DNA from: Crocinitomicaceae bacterium
GTDB taxonomy: Bacteria > Bacteroidota > Bacteroidia > Flavobacteriales_G > Salibacteraceae
Direction of reading: 5' to 3'
Length of the DNA stretch: 18,207 bases
NCBI GenBank assembly: GCA_018623405.1
Contig: JAAZVO010000018.1
Coordinates: 1 to 18,207, forward strand
The notes below the pieces were generated by a model. It had not been told where the DNA came from. It was given only the letters and a program-made list of their open reading frames with translations, and ran no database searches. Positions 1 through 7,982 of the stretch are shown here, in pieces. A program made the position numbers and the translations under genes. Position 1 is the first letter of the stretch, and every line of letters begins with the position of its first letter.

Positions 1-928
1 AATCTACTTGGTTACCCCCTACAGATTGATTGCTTACTTGAAAGGACTCTCCAACACATACTGTATCAGAAGGCAATGTAAAATTTGCCATGGTAGTAGT
101 TGCTGAAACAAAGTTGTTTTTGGTTAAAGTATCCGTACATCCATTAGGGCTAGTGGCAATTAGGGTCACATTAAAGCTTCCGGGATTTTGGTAAGTTTCT
201 GTTGGGTCTTTTACTGTTGAGGTAGTTCCATTGCCTAAATCCCATGCAAAGGTGGTTCCTGAAGGTCCGGTAGTTTGATTGATGAAGTTTACGGTAAGCG
301 GCGTTAAACAATGATGTGGTATAGAAACTGTGCTAAATGCTGCTTTTGGAGTTACAAAAACTTCAACCAAACCTGTTGAGTCAAATGCCCCTTTACAACC
401 ATTGGTATCAACCACGGCCAAACCAACATTAAATATTCCAGGTTGTGTGTAAGTGTGTGTAGGATTTTGCGAGTTTGATGGTGCAGAATTATCTCCAAAA
501 GTCCAAGTATAACTAGCTATTGGCGCATCACCTAAGGAAGTTTGGTCAGTAAAAGACACCTTTAATGGCGGACAATCTTTTAGTGGTGTTGAAGTTGAAA
601 ATTGTGGTTTAGGATTTTTATAAACTGTGATGTAACTAGACTTTGTAGTTTTGGCACTATCTGTAGCTGTATAAACTTTAAGGGTTACATTATACAAGCC
701 TGAAGAAACATAAGATGCAACAGGATTTTTGTTATTGCCTTGTGCAATGTTATTTGGGCCAAAAACCCATTTTCGGGCAATTATGCCACTTCCTATTGAT
801 TTATCATGAAACTGAACCGTGTAAGGAGGACAAAACGCTAGAGAGTCGGCTTCAAAATCTGCAGTTAGCTGAGCAAAGCTGTTCAGGAAAAAACCTGCAA
901 AAAATGATATAATAATCAGCCTTTTCAC
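1..928 (-). CDS. PKD-repeat secreted surface protein, 3' end outside window
   Basis: This is an open frame of 309 codons from a GTG at 928 to the window edge. The N-terminus VKRLIIISFFAGFFLNSFAQ is a convincing signal peptide with cleavage after SFAQ or just before it. Behind it lie at least three PKD-like repeats with the phrases ADFEADSLAFCPPYTVQFHD, WTFGDNSAPSNSQNPTHTY and CLTPLTVNFINQTTG, and a fourth begins at the edge (CVGESFQVSNQSVGGNQVD). The GTG overlaps the TGA of the gene upstream (GTGA), so translation is probably coupled. The order of repeats and the wording of repeat 1 closely follow the upstream neighbour, so the two are tandem paralogues. A C-terminal gliding-motility or T9SS sorting domain is expected past the edge but cannot be seen. 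PKD arrays of this type are cell-surface or secreted adhesin-like proteins; the ligand is unknown. Confidence 0.87.
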   Translation of the reverse strand, partial: MKRLIIISFFAGFFLNSFAQLTADFEADSLAFCPPYTVQFHDKSIGSGIIARKWVFGPNNIAQGNNKNPVASYVSSGLYNVTLKVYTATDSAKTTKSSYITVYKNPKPQFSTSTPLKDCPPLKVSFTDQTSLGDAPIASYTWTFGDNSAPSNSQNPTHTYTQPGIFNVGLAVVDTNGCKGAFDSTGLVEVFVTPKAAFSTVSIPHHCLTPLTVNFINQTTGPSGTTFAWDLGNGTTSTVKDPTETYQNPGSFNVTLIATSPNGCTDTLTKNNFVSATTTMANFTLPSDTVCVGESFQVSNQSVGGNQVD

Positions 929-3900
929 CTTGTAAGATTAATAAATCCTTTTTTGGCTATTTCTTCACCGTTGTATCCTTCCACGCGAATTAGGTAAGCA
1001 TAAGCGTCCATTTCTTGTGGCTTGCCCTTGTAAGTACCATCCCAACCTTGGTTAATATCTGTTGTTTCAAAAACAATTTCTCCCCACCTATTAAAAATCT
1101 TAAACTCTAAAATTGATTCAATTCCCCAGCCTTTAGCATAAATAACATCGTTTACGCCATCTCCGTTAGGAGTAAATGTATTTGGAAGGTCAACCGAAAA
1201 GGCTTGAATTACCTCTATGGTAACAGATGAATCTTTCGGAAAGCATCCAAAAAAATCAACCAAATTCAAGTTGTAAGTTGTTGTGGAAAGCGGCTGCGCT
1301 AGTGGAAAAGGACAATCGGCACAATCTAAACCTGTTAAAGGTGACCAACTGTAATTTACCAAATTATCAGCTAACCCTGTAAGTGGCACAATTTCTCCTT
1401 GGTAAATGGTGGTATCTTCATAAAAGTTGAAGGAAAAATCTTGTTGTACCGCTACTACAAATGCTACAGATGTACTGCAATTGTTACTATCCACTCCCAA
1501 AATTTGATAAGCTTGTTGGTTTACAGGAAATAAACGATTGTTTGCTAAAGAATCTCCTTCAATGAATAAGTTGGGAGTCCATTTGTATTTTGAAGCGCCT
1601 GACAGGAATACCTGTAACGTATCGCCTTTGCAAATTGTAGTGTCTTTTATTCCGGTAATTGTTGGATTCTCGAAAACTTCAACCACCCTATTAACAGTAT
1701 CAATACAACCTGTGGCACTATCTGAAACAATTTGAGTTAACCGGTATAAACCCGGATTATCAATAAGTAATAAAGAGTCTGAATTATAAAACCAAGGAAC
1801 ACTATTCAGATAAAAGTTCATTTGATCGTTTCCTTTCGAAATATCTAAAAACCTTCCTGAAAATGGTGCACATGAGCTACTATCAGTTAAAAACCTTATT
1901 CCCCCTGTAACTTCATAAATATAAAGTGAACCAACTGAGGTTTTAGGGCAATTTCCTTGTTGATTATTTAAAATAACTGCGTTTGTAATGTTTCCAATTT
2001 GGCGGTATTGGTGTGCTGCCATCGTATCCGGATTAAAAAGCGTGGTGTCATTTCCATCACCAAAATCGAAAAAAATAGATGCCACATTTTGTGAGTTTTT
2101 TATAGAAAAGGTTATTTCATCGTTTTTACATGCTGTGTCAGGCTCAATTACCAATTGCCCAAACGGACCTCCAACATCAATGTAATTGTTTAAGGTAGTA
2201 GAGTCTTGGCAGCCATTAGAGGTGGTGGTTTTTAGCTTTACATCGAAAACACCAGGCTGATTATAAGTAGTTGAAGCAGAATCATTAGCAATTGAAATTA
2301 TGTTTCCTCCCTGTCGAAATTGCCATGTTCTTAAAACGATATTAGTATCAGGAGTAGTATCAATAAATAATATTTGAGCAGGAAAACAATTTGTATCGGT
2401 AATGTTTGCATAAAACAATGGAGTTGTTGTTCCTTGTACTTCGATGGTTGGCAGAGAATCGATGTTTACACAACCTCCCCCCGACTCAGTTCTTTTTACA
2501 TAAGGTTCAAAAATACCCGATGTTGCATAGGCATAATTGATAGGTGTTCCAATGGCGCTATCTCCATTGCCAAAGAACCAAGTGTAGGTTAAGTTGGCCA
2601 ACTGTAAAGAATCTTCAAAATCTATGGGCTCACCTATGCAAACACTTCGTGTTGAAATTCCAAATTTTGAAAGGTATCTGTAGGCTATGATAGTATCTTT
2701 AAAACTGCCTGAACACCCTAAAGTATCAACGGCGAAAAGGTTTACGAAAAACGTGTCTGAAACTGTATTTCCCGTTAAGTTTTGCAAAGAATCTGCTACT
2801 GAAAAACTATAATTAGGGTTGGCCACAAAAGAAGAATCGCCGTTACCAAAGCTCCACACATACTTATTTATAGCGGTATCTGCAGCAATTTGCTCCGTAA
2901 AGTTTACCGCAAGTGGTGCGCATCCAAAGTTGGTATTCACTAAAAAGTTAGGATCAACTTCAAAAATTTGAATTGGCTTAATTAGGGTATCCTTACAACC
3001 GTTTACATCTTCAACAATAAGTCTATTTAAATAAGTACCTCCATTATTAAATTGTTGAACCGGAGGTTTAGGGGTAAATGGGTAACTATTGCCATTTCCA
3101 ATTTCCCACCTGTAGCTCAATGCCTTTTCATCAATAGAAATTAAACCATCAAAATTCACATCTTCACCTGCACAAGCTAAAGAATCTGTTATGGTAAACT
3201 TTGCTTGAATTTGCCTTGGTTGTACATTAATTTCTTGGGCGTATTCACATCCATTTGAATCGTTATAAGCTGTAAAAATTACTTTATAATCTCCGGAGGA
3301 TAAATAGTTGTAATTTGTATTTAAATTGGTAGAATCGTAGCCAAGAGAATCTCCGAAATCCCACTTAAATCTATTACCTGCAGTGATGATTGCAGATAAA
3401 TCGATGTTTAAAGGATTTTTACAGTCGTAAGGGCTTTGTAGAACCTCTGCAATTGGACCATTCACAAAAATTACACTATCAACAAAAACAGTATCAAAGC
3501 AGCCACCAATACCAACAACGTATTCAAGTGGAATCCAACCTACATCATTAAACCTATGACGGGGACCTTTTGAGGTTTCAGGTGGTGTATTGTCACCAAA
3601 GTTCCAACTCCAAAAATCAACCTTGGTAGAGTCAGTAGATTTATCAGTAAATTGAACTGCATTGCCTGCGCAGGTAGAATCTTTTTCTTGTATAAAATCG
3701 ATAGTTGGCGCATCACCAGCTTTTATCGGAATGCAAATAGAATCTATGCAACCTAAGCTAGTGGTAGCTTTTAGGCAGGCATTAAAAGTTCCAGGAAACT
3801 GAAATGTGAATGAATCGCTTGGTAAAACTGAAGTGCCAAGAGAATCGAATGACCAAATAAAAGAGCTAATGCTATCAACTGAAGTGGTGGTATTAGAAAA

Positions 3901-5301
3901 ATTAACCTTTAATGGGGCACAACCTGTAACTACATCAACCGAAAAGGAGACCTGCGGCTGAGCTACCTGAACCAAATTTGGAATGGATATGCTGTCTTTA
4001 CAACCTGCAGCAGTGGTAACCACCAATTTATCATTAGTAATAACATCACTAAAAAATACCCTTTGTGGATTTTGCCCTCCACCCTTTTGAGGAGGAGTTA
4101 ATGGGTCTTGATCATCAAACAGCCAATCCCACTTTACAATATTTCCCGTTGAAAGGTCTTGGTATGTAGCGGTAAATGGAACAGAACAAGCAAAGCCTGA
4201 ATCTACGGTAAAGTTGGCATTCACAGCCTCTACATAAACCGTATCAAGCTTAGTATCAGTGCAGTTGGGTGGCGAAGTTGCGGTTAAAGAGATTACATAA
4301 TTTCCGGGTGTGGCATAAAAAGCCTTTGGGTTTTGCTTTGTTGAAGTAACAAAATTTCCAAAATCCCAATTGAATTGAGAGGCCCCAACAGAAAGGTTTT
4401 GGATTGGAATGGAATCTCCGAAACAAATAGTATCAGGCAAAGAAAAATCTGCAACTGTAGGAACAATAGAAACAAAGTTGGCTTTGAAAGCAGTATCAGC
4501 ACAACCAGCGGGATTTACCGCAATTAACCGTACATAAAATTGCCCATTTTGGGTGTAAGTAATTGAAGGATTAGTTGCAGTTGATGAACCGCCACCACCT
4601 TGAAAAAACCAATTGTATTGCAAGTTATTGCCTGTTGTAAGGTTATTGAAGTTAACTGTTAATGGTGGCGCACAACTTTGTGTGGGTCCTGTTGCATTAA
4701 AATCTGCAATGGGCTTGTTGGCTATGTTAATTATACCAATACTGTCTTTGTTTGCTGTGCATCCATTGGCATCAACAATACTAAGCGAAACTGTAAAATT
4801 TCCAGCTGTTTGATAATTATGAGAAGGACTAAATGAATTTACCGTTGGCGAACCATCACCAAAATCCCAAGTAAATTGATTTATACCAATTAGCGGAACA
4901 GTAGAGTTATTGGTAAAATTAACTGTTGTTGGCACACAGCCTGATGTTGGAGAAAATGAAAAATCGGGAATAGGATTATCAAATACTGTAATAAAGTTGG
5001 TTTTTGTGATTGTTGAAGTATCTGTTGCATTGGCAACTAAAAGTGTTACAGAGTATAAACCTCCATTAACATAAGTGGCCGTTGGACTTTGGTTATTGCC
5101 GATAGAGGTATTTCCATTGCCAAAAATCCACTCGCGATAGGTAATTGTGCCACCAGTTGATTGATCTGTAAATGAAACTACTAAGGGTGAGCAACCTTGC
5201 TGAGGTGTGGCAGTAAAATCTGCTGATAATTGGGCATAAGAAACCCCGCAGGAAAATATTCCAATAATAAGGATGATTAAATACCTTAACCCTATCGGCA
5301 A
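925..5301 (-). CDS. Large PKD-repeat protein with gliding-motility-type C-terminal domain (CHU_C, T9SS substrate)
   Basis: The product has 1458 residues. Residues 1-23 form a signal peptide ending GVSYAQ. The body is a long series of PKD/Ig-like repeats of roughly 90 residues, each opening with a Cys-Pro phrase (GCSPLVVSFTD, GCVPTTVNFTN, GCAPLKVNFSN, GCAPLAVNFTE) and containing WxFGDG or WxFGNG. From about residue 1374 comes NTFTPNGDGVNDVIYAKGWG, then FNRWGEIVFE and GWDGTYKG, the hallmark of the gliding-motility-associated C-terminal domain that directs export by T9SS. The start is a TTG at 5301; an in-frame TAA lies five codons upstream and there is no ATG nearby, so TTG is the only start that keeps the signal peptide. 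It is the first gene of a two-gene unit. Family knowledge supports a surface adhesin or matrix protein; the target is unknown. Confidence 0.9.
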   Translation of the reverse strand: MPIGLRYLIILIIGIFSCGVSYAQLSADFTATPQQGCSPLVVSFTDQSTGGTITYREWIFGNGNTSIGNNQSPTATYVNGGLYSVTLLVANATDTSTITKTNFITVFDNPIPDFSFSPTSGCVPTTVNFTNNSTVPLIGINQFTWDFGDGSPTVNSFSPSHNYQTAGNFTVSLSIVDANGCTANKDSIGIINIANKPIADFNATGPTQSCAPPLTVNFNNLTTGNNLQYNWFFQGGGGSSTATNPSITYTQNGQFYVRLIAVNPAGCADTAFKANFVSIVPTVADFSLPDTICFGDSIPIQNLSVGASQFNWDFGNFVTSTKQNPKAFYATPGNYVISLTATSPPNCTDTKLDTVYVEAVNANFTVDSGFACSVPFTATYQDLSTGNIVKWDWLFDDQDPLTPPQKGGGQNPQRVFFSDVITNDKLVVTTAAGCKDSISIPNLVQVAQPQVSFSVDVVTGCAPLKVNFSNTTTSVDSISSFIWSFDSLGTSVLPSDSFTFQFPGTFNACLKATTSLGCIDSICIPIKAGDAPTIDFIQEKDSTCAGNAVQFTDKSTDSTKVDFWSWNFGDNTPPETSKGPRHRFNDVGWIPLEYVVGIGGCFDTVFVDSVIFVNGPIAEVLQSPYDCKNPLNIDLSAIITAGNRFKWDFGDSLGYDSTNLNTNYNYLSSGDYKVIFTAYNDSNGCEYAQEINVQPRQIQAKFTITDSLACAGEDVNFDGLISIDEKALSYRWEIGNGNSYPFTPKPPVQQFNNGGTYLNRLIVEDVNGCKDTLIKPIQIFEVDPNFLVNTNFGCAPLAVNFTEQIAADTAINKYVWSFGNGDSSFVANPNYSFSVADSLQNLTGNTVSDTFFVNLFAVDTLGCSGSFKDTIIAYRYLSKFGISTRSVCIGEPIDFEDSLQLANLTYTWFFGNGDSAIGTPINYAYATSGIFEPYVKRTESGGGCVNIDSLPTIEVQGTTTPLFYANITDTNCFPAQILFIDTTPDTNIVLRTWQFRQGGNIISIANDSASTTYNQPGVFDVKLKTTTSNGCQDSTTLNNYIDVGGPFGQLVIEPDTACKNDEITFSIKNSQNVASIFFDFGDGNDTTLFNPDTMAAHQYRQIGNITNAVILNNQQGNCPKTSVGSLYIYEVTGGIRFLTDSSSCAPFSGRFLDISKGNDQMNFYLNSVPWFYNSDSLLLIDNPGLYRLTQIVSDSATGCIDTVNRVVEVFENPTITGIKDTTICKGDTLQVFLSGASKYKWTPNLFIEGDSLANNRLFPVNQQAYQILGVDSNNCSTSVAFVVAVQQDFSFNFYEDTTIYQGEIVPLTGLADNLVNYSWSPLTGLDCADCPFPLAQPLSTTTYNLNLVDFFGCFPKDSSVTIEVIQAFSVDLPNTFTPNGDGVNDVIYAKGWGIESILEFKIFNRWGEIVFETTDINQGWDGTYKGKPQEMDAYAYLIRVEGYNGEEIAKKGFINLTR

Positions 5302-5342
5302 ATTAAGTTGGTTTTAGATTTGACGAAATTTTTTCTTTAACG

Positions 5343-5359
5343 TTGCCTCATGCAGGCAA
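5343..5359. repeat. Short inverted repeat in the divergent intergenic gap
   Basis: TTGCCT, a 5-nt spacer and AGGCAA form a perfect 6-bp inverted repeat midway between the PKD operon (start 5301, minus) and the OmpA remnant (start 5386, plus). It could be an operator for divergent transcription or a small hairpin. No clear TAnnTTTG box was found in this 84-bp gap on either strand. Confidence 0.3.
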
Positions 5360-5385
5360 ATTAATCAATTTTAACTCCCAATATT

Positions 5386-5707
5386 ATGGACCCATTGAAA
5401 TATATATTAACCATTGTTTTATCAATTATGGCAATCCAATTTTTTGGTCAAAAAACTCAAAGTCAATTTGCAGATTTAATAATTGAAGCTAAATATTCAG
5501 GAAGTAACGCACAGTTTTCATCTTTTTATGGAGGTGATATTTCTATTTTGGGCAAAAGAGGCTAAAACCTTAATTATTTCTAAAGGATTAAATGAACATA
5601 GAATTTCAATTGAATCTAAAGGAGAGTTATCTCCATTAAAACCAAATAATTCAGAAGAAAATAAAAGGACCAATAGGAGAATTGAAATGGAAATTAATTT
5701 TGAATAA
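5386..5707 (+). pseudogene. Broken OmpA-family outer-membrane protein remnant
   Basis: Two fragments in different frames make up this remnant. From the ATG at 5386 runs a signal-peptide-like N-terminus (MDPLKYILTIVLSIMAIQFF, then GQKTQSQFADLIIEAKYSG) that stops at a TAA at 5563. In the +1 frame, from about 5552 to the TAA ending at 5707, lies AKEAKTLIISKGLNEHRISI followed by ESKGELSPLKPNNSEENKRTNRRIEMEI. The second part has the typical end of the OmpA peptidoglycan-binding domain (xxLxxxGhxxxRhxxxxxGExxPhxxNxxxExxRxxNRRhE). The first half of that domain is missing. An internal deletion plus a frameshift near 5540-5555 explains this best. Alternatives are a short 59-residue secreted protein or a sequencing error at the junction, although an error alone would not restore the missing half-domain. 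Confidence 0.6.
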
Positions 5708-5710
5708 ATT

Positions 5711-5750
5711 AGACAAATGTTTTTATTTTGAAGACAAATGTCTATATTTG
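5711..5750 (+). promoter_or_regulatory. Toxin-antitoxin promoter with two operator half-palindromes
   Basis: TATATTTG at 5743-5750 fits the Bacteroidota -7 element TAnnTTTG. Just upstream is the perfect palindrome AGACAAATGTCT (5732-5743, arms AGACA/TGTCT), with a one-mismatch copy AGACAAATGTTT at 5711-5722. The copies are 21 bp apart centre to centre, i.e. two helical turns. The downstream copy abuts the -7 box, so a bound Xre antitoxin would block transcription. Autorepression is known for RES-Xre systems; assigning these sites as the operator is inference. No good -33 TTTG lies 19 nt upstream of the -7 box. Confidence 0.6.
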
Positions 5751-5754
5751 AGGT

Positions 5755-6225
5755 ATGGAAGCAATAGAAAAAATAGTAGCTCAAGCACTTCAAAACAATA
5801 CAGTTAAAGAAGTAAATGAGCCAACAACGGTTTATGGTTCGCCTTTTTCAAATAGGCTAAAACTTATACAACTTATTCGCACTGGGTTACCACAAAAATT
5901 ATTTGATAAGCTACAACAGCTTATTCCCTTTACAGAGTTAGATTGGGCCGAGGTATTAAATGTCTCATCAAAAACATTGCAGCGCAGTAAAAAAGATAAG
6001 CAATTTACCTACAAGCCCATCCACACAGAAAAAATACTAGAAATTGCTGAGGTTACTCAATTTGGCTTAACCGTGTTTGGCAACAAATCAGCCTTTAAAG
6101 AGTGGCTAAATACGCCAAGTGCAGCATTAGGAAACAATACTCCAAAAGAGCTCTTAAAAGATTCATTCGGTAAAGAGTTGGTAATGCAAGAGTTAAACAA
6201 CATTGAGCACGGTATATTCGCCTAA
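5755..6225 (+). CDS. Xre/MbcA/ParS-type antitoxin of a RES-Xre toxin-antitoxin pair
   Basis: The product has 156 residues. The central part (LFDKLQQLIPFTELDWAEVL, then NVSSKTLQRSKKDKQFTYKP) is the Xre-like helix-turn-helix region of this antitoxin family. The C-terminal part from about residue 110 (AFKEWLNTPSAALGNNTPKE, then a tail ending NNIEHGIFA) is a good match in pattern to the DUF2384/MbcA-ParS-Xre antitoxin C-terminal domain, which contacts and plugs the RES toxin active site. The toxin gene follows with a 23-nt overlap, the usual antitoxin-first order. The ATG at 5755 is preceded in frame by a TGA at 5749, and it lies only 4 nt after the -7 box, so the transcript may be leaderless or nearly so. 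The protein is expected to bind the operator at 5711-5743 and repress its own operon. Confidence 0.88.
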   Translation: MEAIEKIVAQALQNNTVKEVNEPTTVYGSPFSNRLKLIQLIRTGLPQKLFDKLQQLIPFTELDWAEVLNVSSKTLQRSKKDKQFTYKPIHTEKILEIAEVTQFGLTVFGNKSAFKEWLNTPSAALGNNTPKELLKDSFGKELVMQELNNIEHGIFA

Positions 6226-6676
6226 TCAGGTTTTTAGACTTACCAAACGTAAGTTCAGTGATAAACTAAGTGGCCTTGGAGCAGCTAAGTTTGGGAACAG
6301 GTGGAATTCAAAGGGAGTTGAAATGATTTACACCTCCTCAAGTAGAGCTTTGGCCATGGCCGAAGTATTGGTTCACCTCCCTCCTAGATTAATTCCCAAA
6401 GATTATGTGATAATGACAATAGCAATTCCAAAATCATCTCTAGCCAATTTGCCGATGGAGAAATTACCCAAAGATTGGGATAGCTTACCTCCTAGCAAAT
6501 CTACCCAACAATTGGGCGACCAATTTTGTGAAACCAATGAAGCGTTACTTTTTAAAGTTCCTTCAGCCGTAGTAAAGGGAGATTTTAATTTCTTAATTAA
6601 TCCGCACCATAAAGATTTCAATAAACTTAGGATAGTAGAAGTAATAGATTTTAAGTTCGATGAACGAATAGTTTGA
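6203..6676 (+). CDS. RES-domain toxin (NAD+-degrading)
   Basis: The product has 157 residues, close to the usual size of RES toxins. Family landmarks are present in order: VFRLTKRKFSDKLSGLGAAK, GNRWNSKG (R33), IYTSSSRALAMAEVLVHL (Y43, E54), and LLFKVPSAVV (S121), followed by NFLINPHHKDF. R, E and S are the residues that name the domain. Characterised RES toxins deplete NAD+ by hydrolysis or phosphorolysis and so arrest or kill the cell; that activity is inferred here from the family. Translation must start at the TTG at 6203, inside the antitoxin gene, since no ATG or GTG lies between there and the first conserved residue. The overlap suggests coupled translation. No key residue seems to be missing, so the pair is probably intact. 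Confidence 0.88.
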   Translation: MSTVYSPNQVFRLTKRKFSDKLSGLGAAKFGNRWNSKGVEMIYTSSSRALAMAEVLVHLPPRLIPKDYVIMTIAIPKSSLANLPMEKLPKDWDSLPPSKSTQQLGDQFCETNEALLFKVPSAVVKGDFNFLINPHHKDFNKLRIVEVIDFKFDERIV

Positions 6677-6702
6677 CCAATTTTATTGATTTTCTATTTT
6701 TG
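6672..6702 (+). promoter_or_regulatory. Bacteroidota promoter of the alkane monooxygenase gene
   Basis: TTTG at 6672-6675 (-33) and TATTTTTG at 6695-6702 (-7, TAnnTTTG) are separated by 19 nt, an excellent match to the Bacteroidota primary-sigma promoter. The -33 box overlaps the TGA stop of the toxin gene (6674-6676). The -7 box ends 2 nt before the ATG at 6705, which predicts a leaderless or almost leaderless mRNA. Confidence 0.65.
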
Positions 6703-6704
6703 GA

Positions 6705-7751
6705 ATGATGAATTTTCGTTGGTTAAAATACCTCACCATTTTAACGCTTCCTGCCTTGGCTTGGGTTTCATTTAACCACACAGGGTGGTTAACCTTTTTA
6801 CCTGTTATTGAGGCCTTTGTACTTATTCCGTTGATTGAATTATTCATACCTGCAGATGATTCTAACTTATCTGAAGAGGAAGAACAAAAAATAGCCAATC
6901 ATCCATTGTACGATTTTTTAGTTTACCTCCTCTTCCCCGTTCAATTGGGGCTTTTGGTTTATTTTCTTTTAGGCATTTCTAACCCTGAGCTTACTACATT
7001 AGATTTAATAGGAAGAACCGCAAGTATGGGGTTATTGTGTGGAGTTTTAGGCATCAATTTAGCCCACGAGCTAGGCCACCGTAATACTTGGCATGAGCAG
7101 TTTATGGCTAAAACCTTGTTGCTAACCTCATTGTACATGCACTTTTTTATTGAGCATAATCGGGGTCATCACCGAAATGTTGGTACACCCGAAGATCCCT
7201 CAACAGCAAAAAAAGGTGAAGTGCTATACCTATTTATTATTCGAAGTGTTATTTATAGCTTTATCTCAGCTTGGAAGATTGAAGAAAAACGTTTAAACCG
7301 GAAAAAGCTTACTGTTTGGCATTTAAGCAATGAGATGCTTCAATTCATTGTAATTGAAATTTTAGCCATTGCAGCTATTTATTTTCTTTTTGGATTAACG
7401 GCTATGTGGTTTTTTATAGCGGCTGCGGTTGTAGGATTTGTACTACTTGAAACTGTACAGTACATTGAGCACTATGGTTTGGCTAGAAAAAAAATTACCG
7501 AAAAGCGTTATGAGGACACCAACCCTGCCCACTCTTGGAACTCGAACCACTTAATGGGACGTTTGGTTTTATTTGAGCTTTCAAGGCATAGCGACCATCA
7601 TTACCAACCACACAGAAAATATCAAATCTTAAAAAGCCACAAAAACAGCCCACAAATGCCCACCGGATATCCGGGTATGATGTTGTTGAGCACCATCCCT
7701 CCGCTTTGGTTTTGGTTGATGGATAAAAAAGTGGATGTGTTTAATGGCTAA
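6705..7751 (+). CDS. alkB: AlkB-type alkane 1-monooxygenase
   Basis: The product is a 348-residue polytopic membrane protein of the membrane-bound di-iron hydroxylase/desaturase superfamily. The histidine boxes are those of AlkB: HELGHR (residues 121-126), EHNRGHHRNVGTPEDPSTA (from 150), the AlkB-diagnostic HYG (256-258, in QYIEHYGLARKK) and LSRHSDHHYQPHRKY (H295-H299). Hydrophobic segments near residues 8-50, 70-115, 175-195 and 210-250 fit about six membrane helices. AlkB oxidises medium-chain n-alkanes to 1-alkanols at the cytoplasmic membrane with electrons from rubredoxin; no rubredoxin or reductase gene is visible in the window. The HYG and EHxRGHH patterns argue against a plain fatty-acid desaturase, although substrate length or type cannot be read from sequence. 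Two adjacent ATGs (6705, 6708) are both possible starts. Confidence 0.85.
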   Translation: MMNFRWLKYLTILTLPALAWVSFNHTGWLTFLPVIEAFVLIPLIELFIPADDSNLSEEEEQKIANHPLYDFLVYLLFPVQLGLLVYFLLGISNPELTTLDLIGRTASMGLLCGVLGINLAHELGHRNTWHEQFMAKTLLLTSLYMHFFIEHNRGHHRNVGTPEDPSTAKKGEVLYLFIIRSVIYSFISAWKIEEKRLNRKKLTVWHLSNEMLQFIVIEILAIAAIYFLFGLTAMWFFIAAAVVGFVLLETVQYIEHYGLARKKITEKRYEDTNPAHSWNSNHLMGRLVLFELSRHSDHHYQPHRKYQILKSHKNSPQMPTGYPGMMLLSTIPPLWFWLMDKKVDVFNG

Positions 7752-7801
7752 GATAAGTCACTTTCATTTCTAATATCGCTCAATATCCGACAACAAACGT
7801 T

Positions 7802-7962
7802 TCATAATCGGCTCTATACAACATAAAGGTTGGCTTTTAAATCCTTAAACTACTAATAATCAACAATTGTTATTTCTTGCAATGATATTTAGTACTTTTA
7901 TGCACATCATGAAAAACGAAGGGTAGCTAACTATCATAATGACGTATAGCTAATAGTTATGC
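7802..7962 (+). repeat. Degenerate attC-like site at the head of the cassette array
   Basis: The right end is the box GTTATGC (7956-7962). Extended to GTTATGCGC it is the exact reverse complement of GCGCATAAC at 12072-12080, the box opening the next hairpin site, as expected for the two ends of one cassette. The body is weaker. CTATACAACATAAAG (7814-7828) pairs with 7935-7949 at 11 of 15 positions, and a CATAA box at 7803-7807 faces the right end. Unlike the other three sites, GTT is preceded by A rather than C. It may be a decayed site, an attI-like entry site, or partly chance pairing. The remainder of the stretch 7752-8179 holds a promoter-like element and no gene. Confidence 0.4.
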
Positions 7963-7982
7963 GCAATGTGTAAAAAAAATTC

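Noticed and set aside
5518..5793. 91-residue minus-strand frame over the OmpA remnant and antitoxin start
   Set aside because: It is antisense to a recognisable OmpA domain end and to the toxin-antitoxin promoter, with no family features of its own.
6705..7751. Fatty-acid desaturase as the function of the di-iron membrane protein
   Set aside because: The EHNRGHH and HYG motifs and RHSDHH spacing are those of AlkB alkane hydroxylases rather than acyl-lipid or acyl-CoA desaturases.
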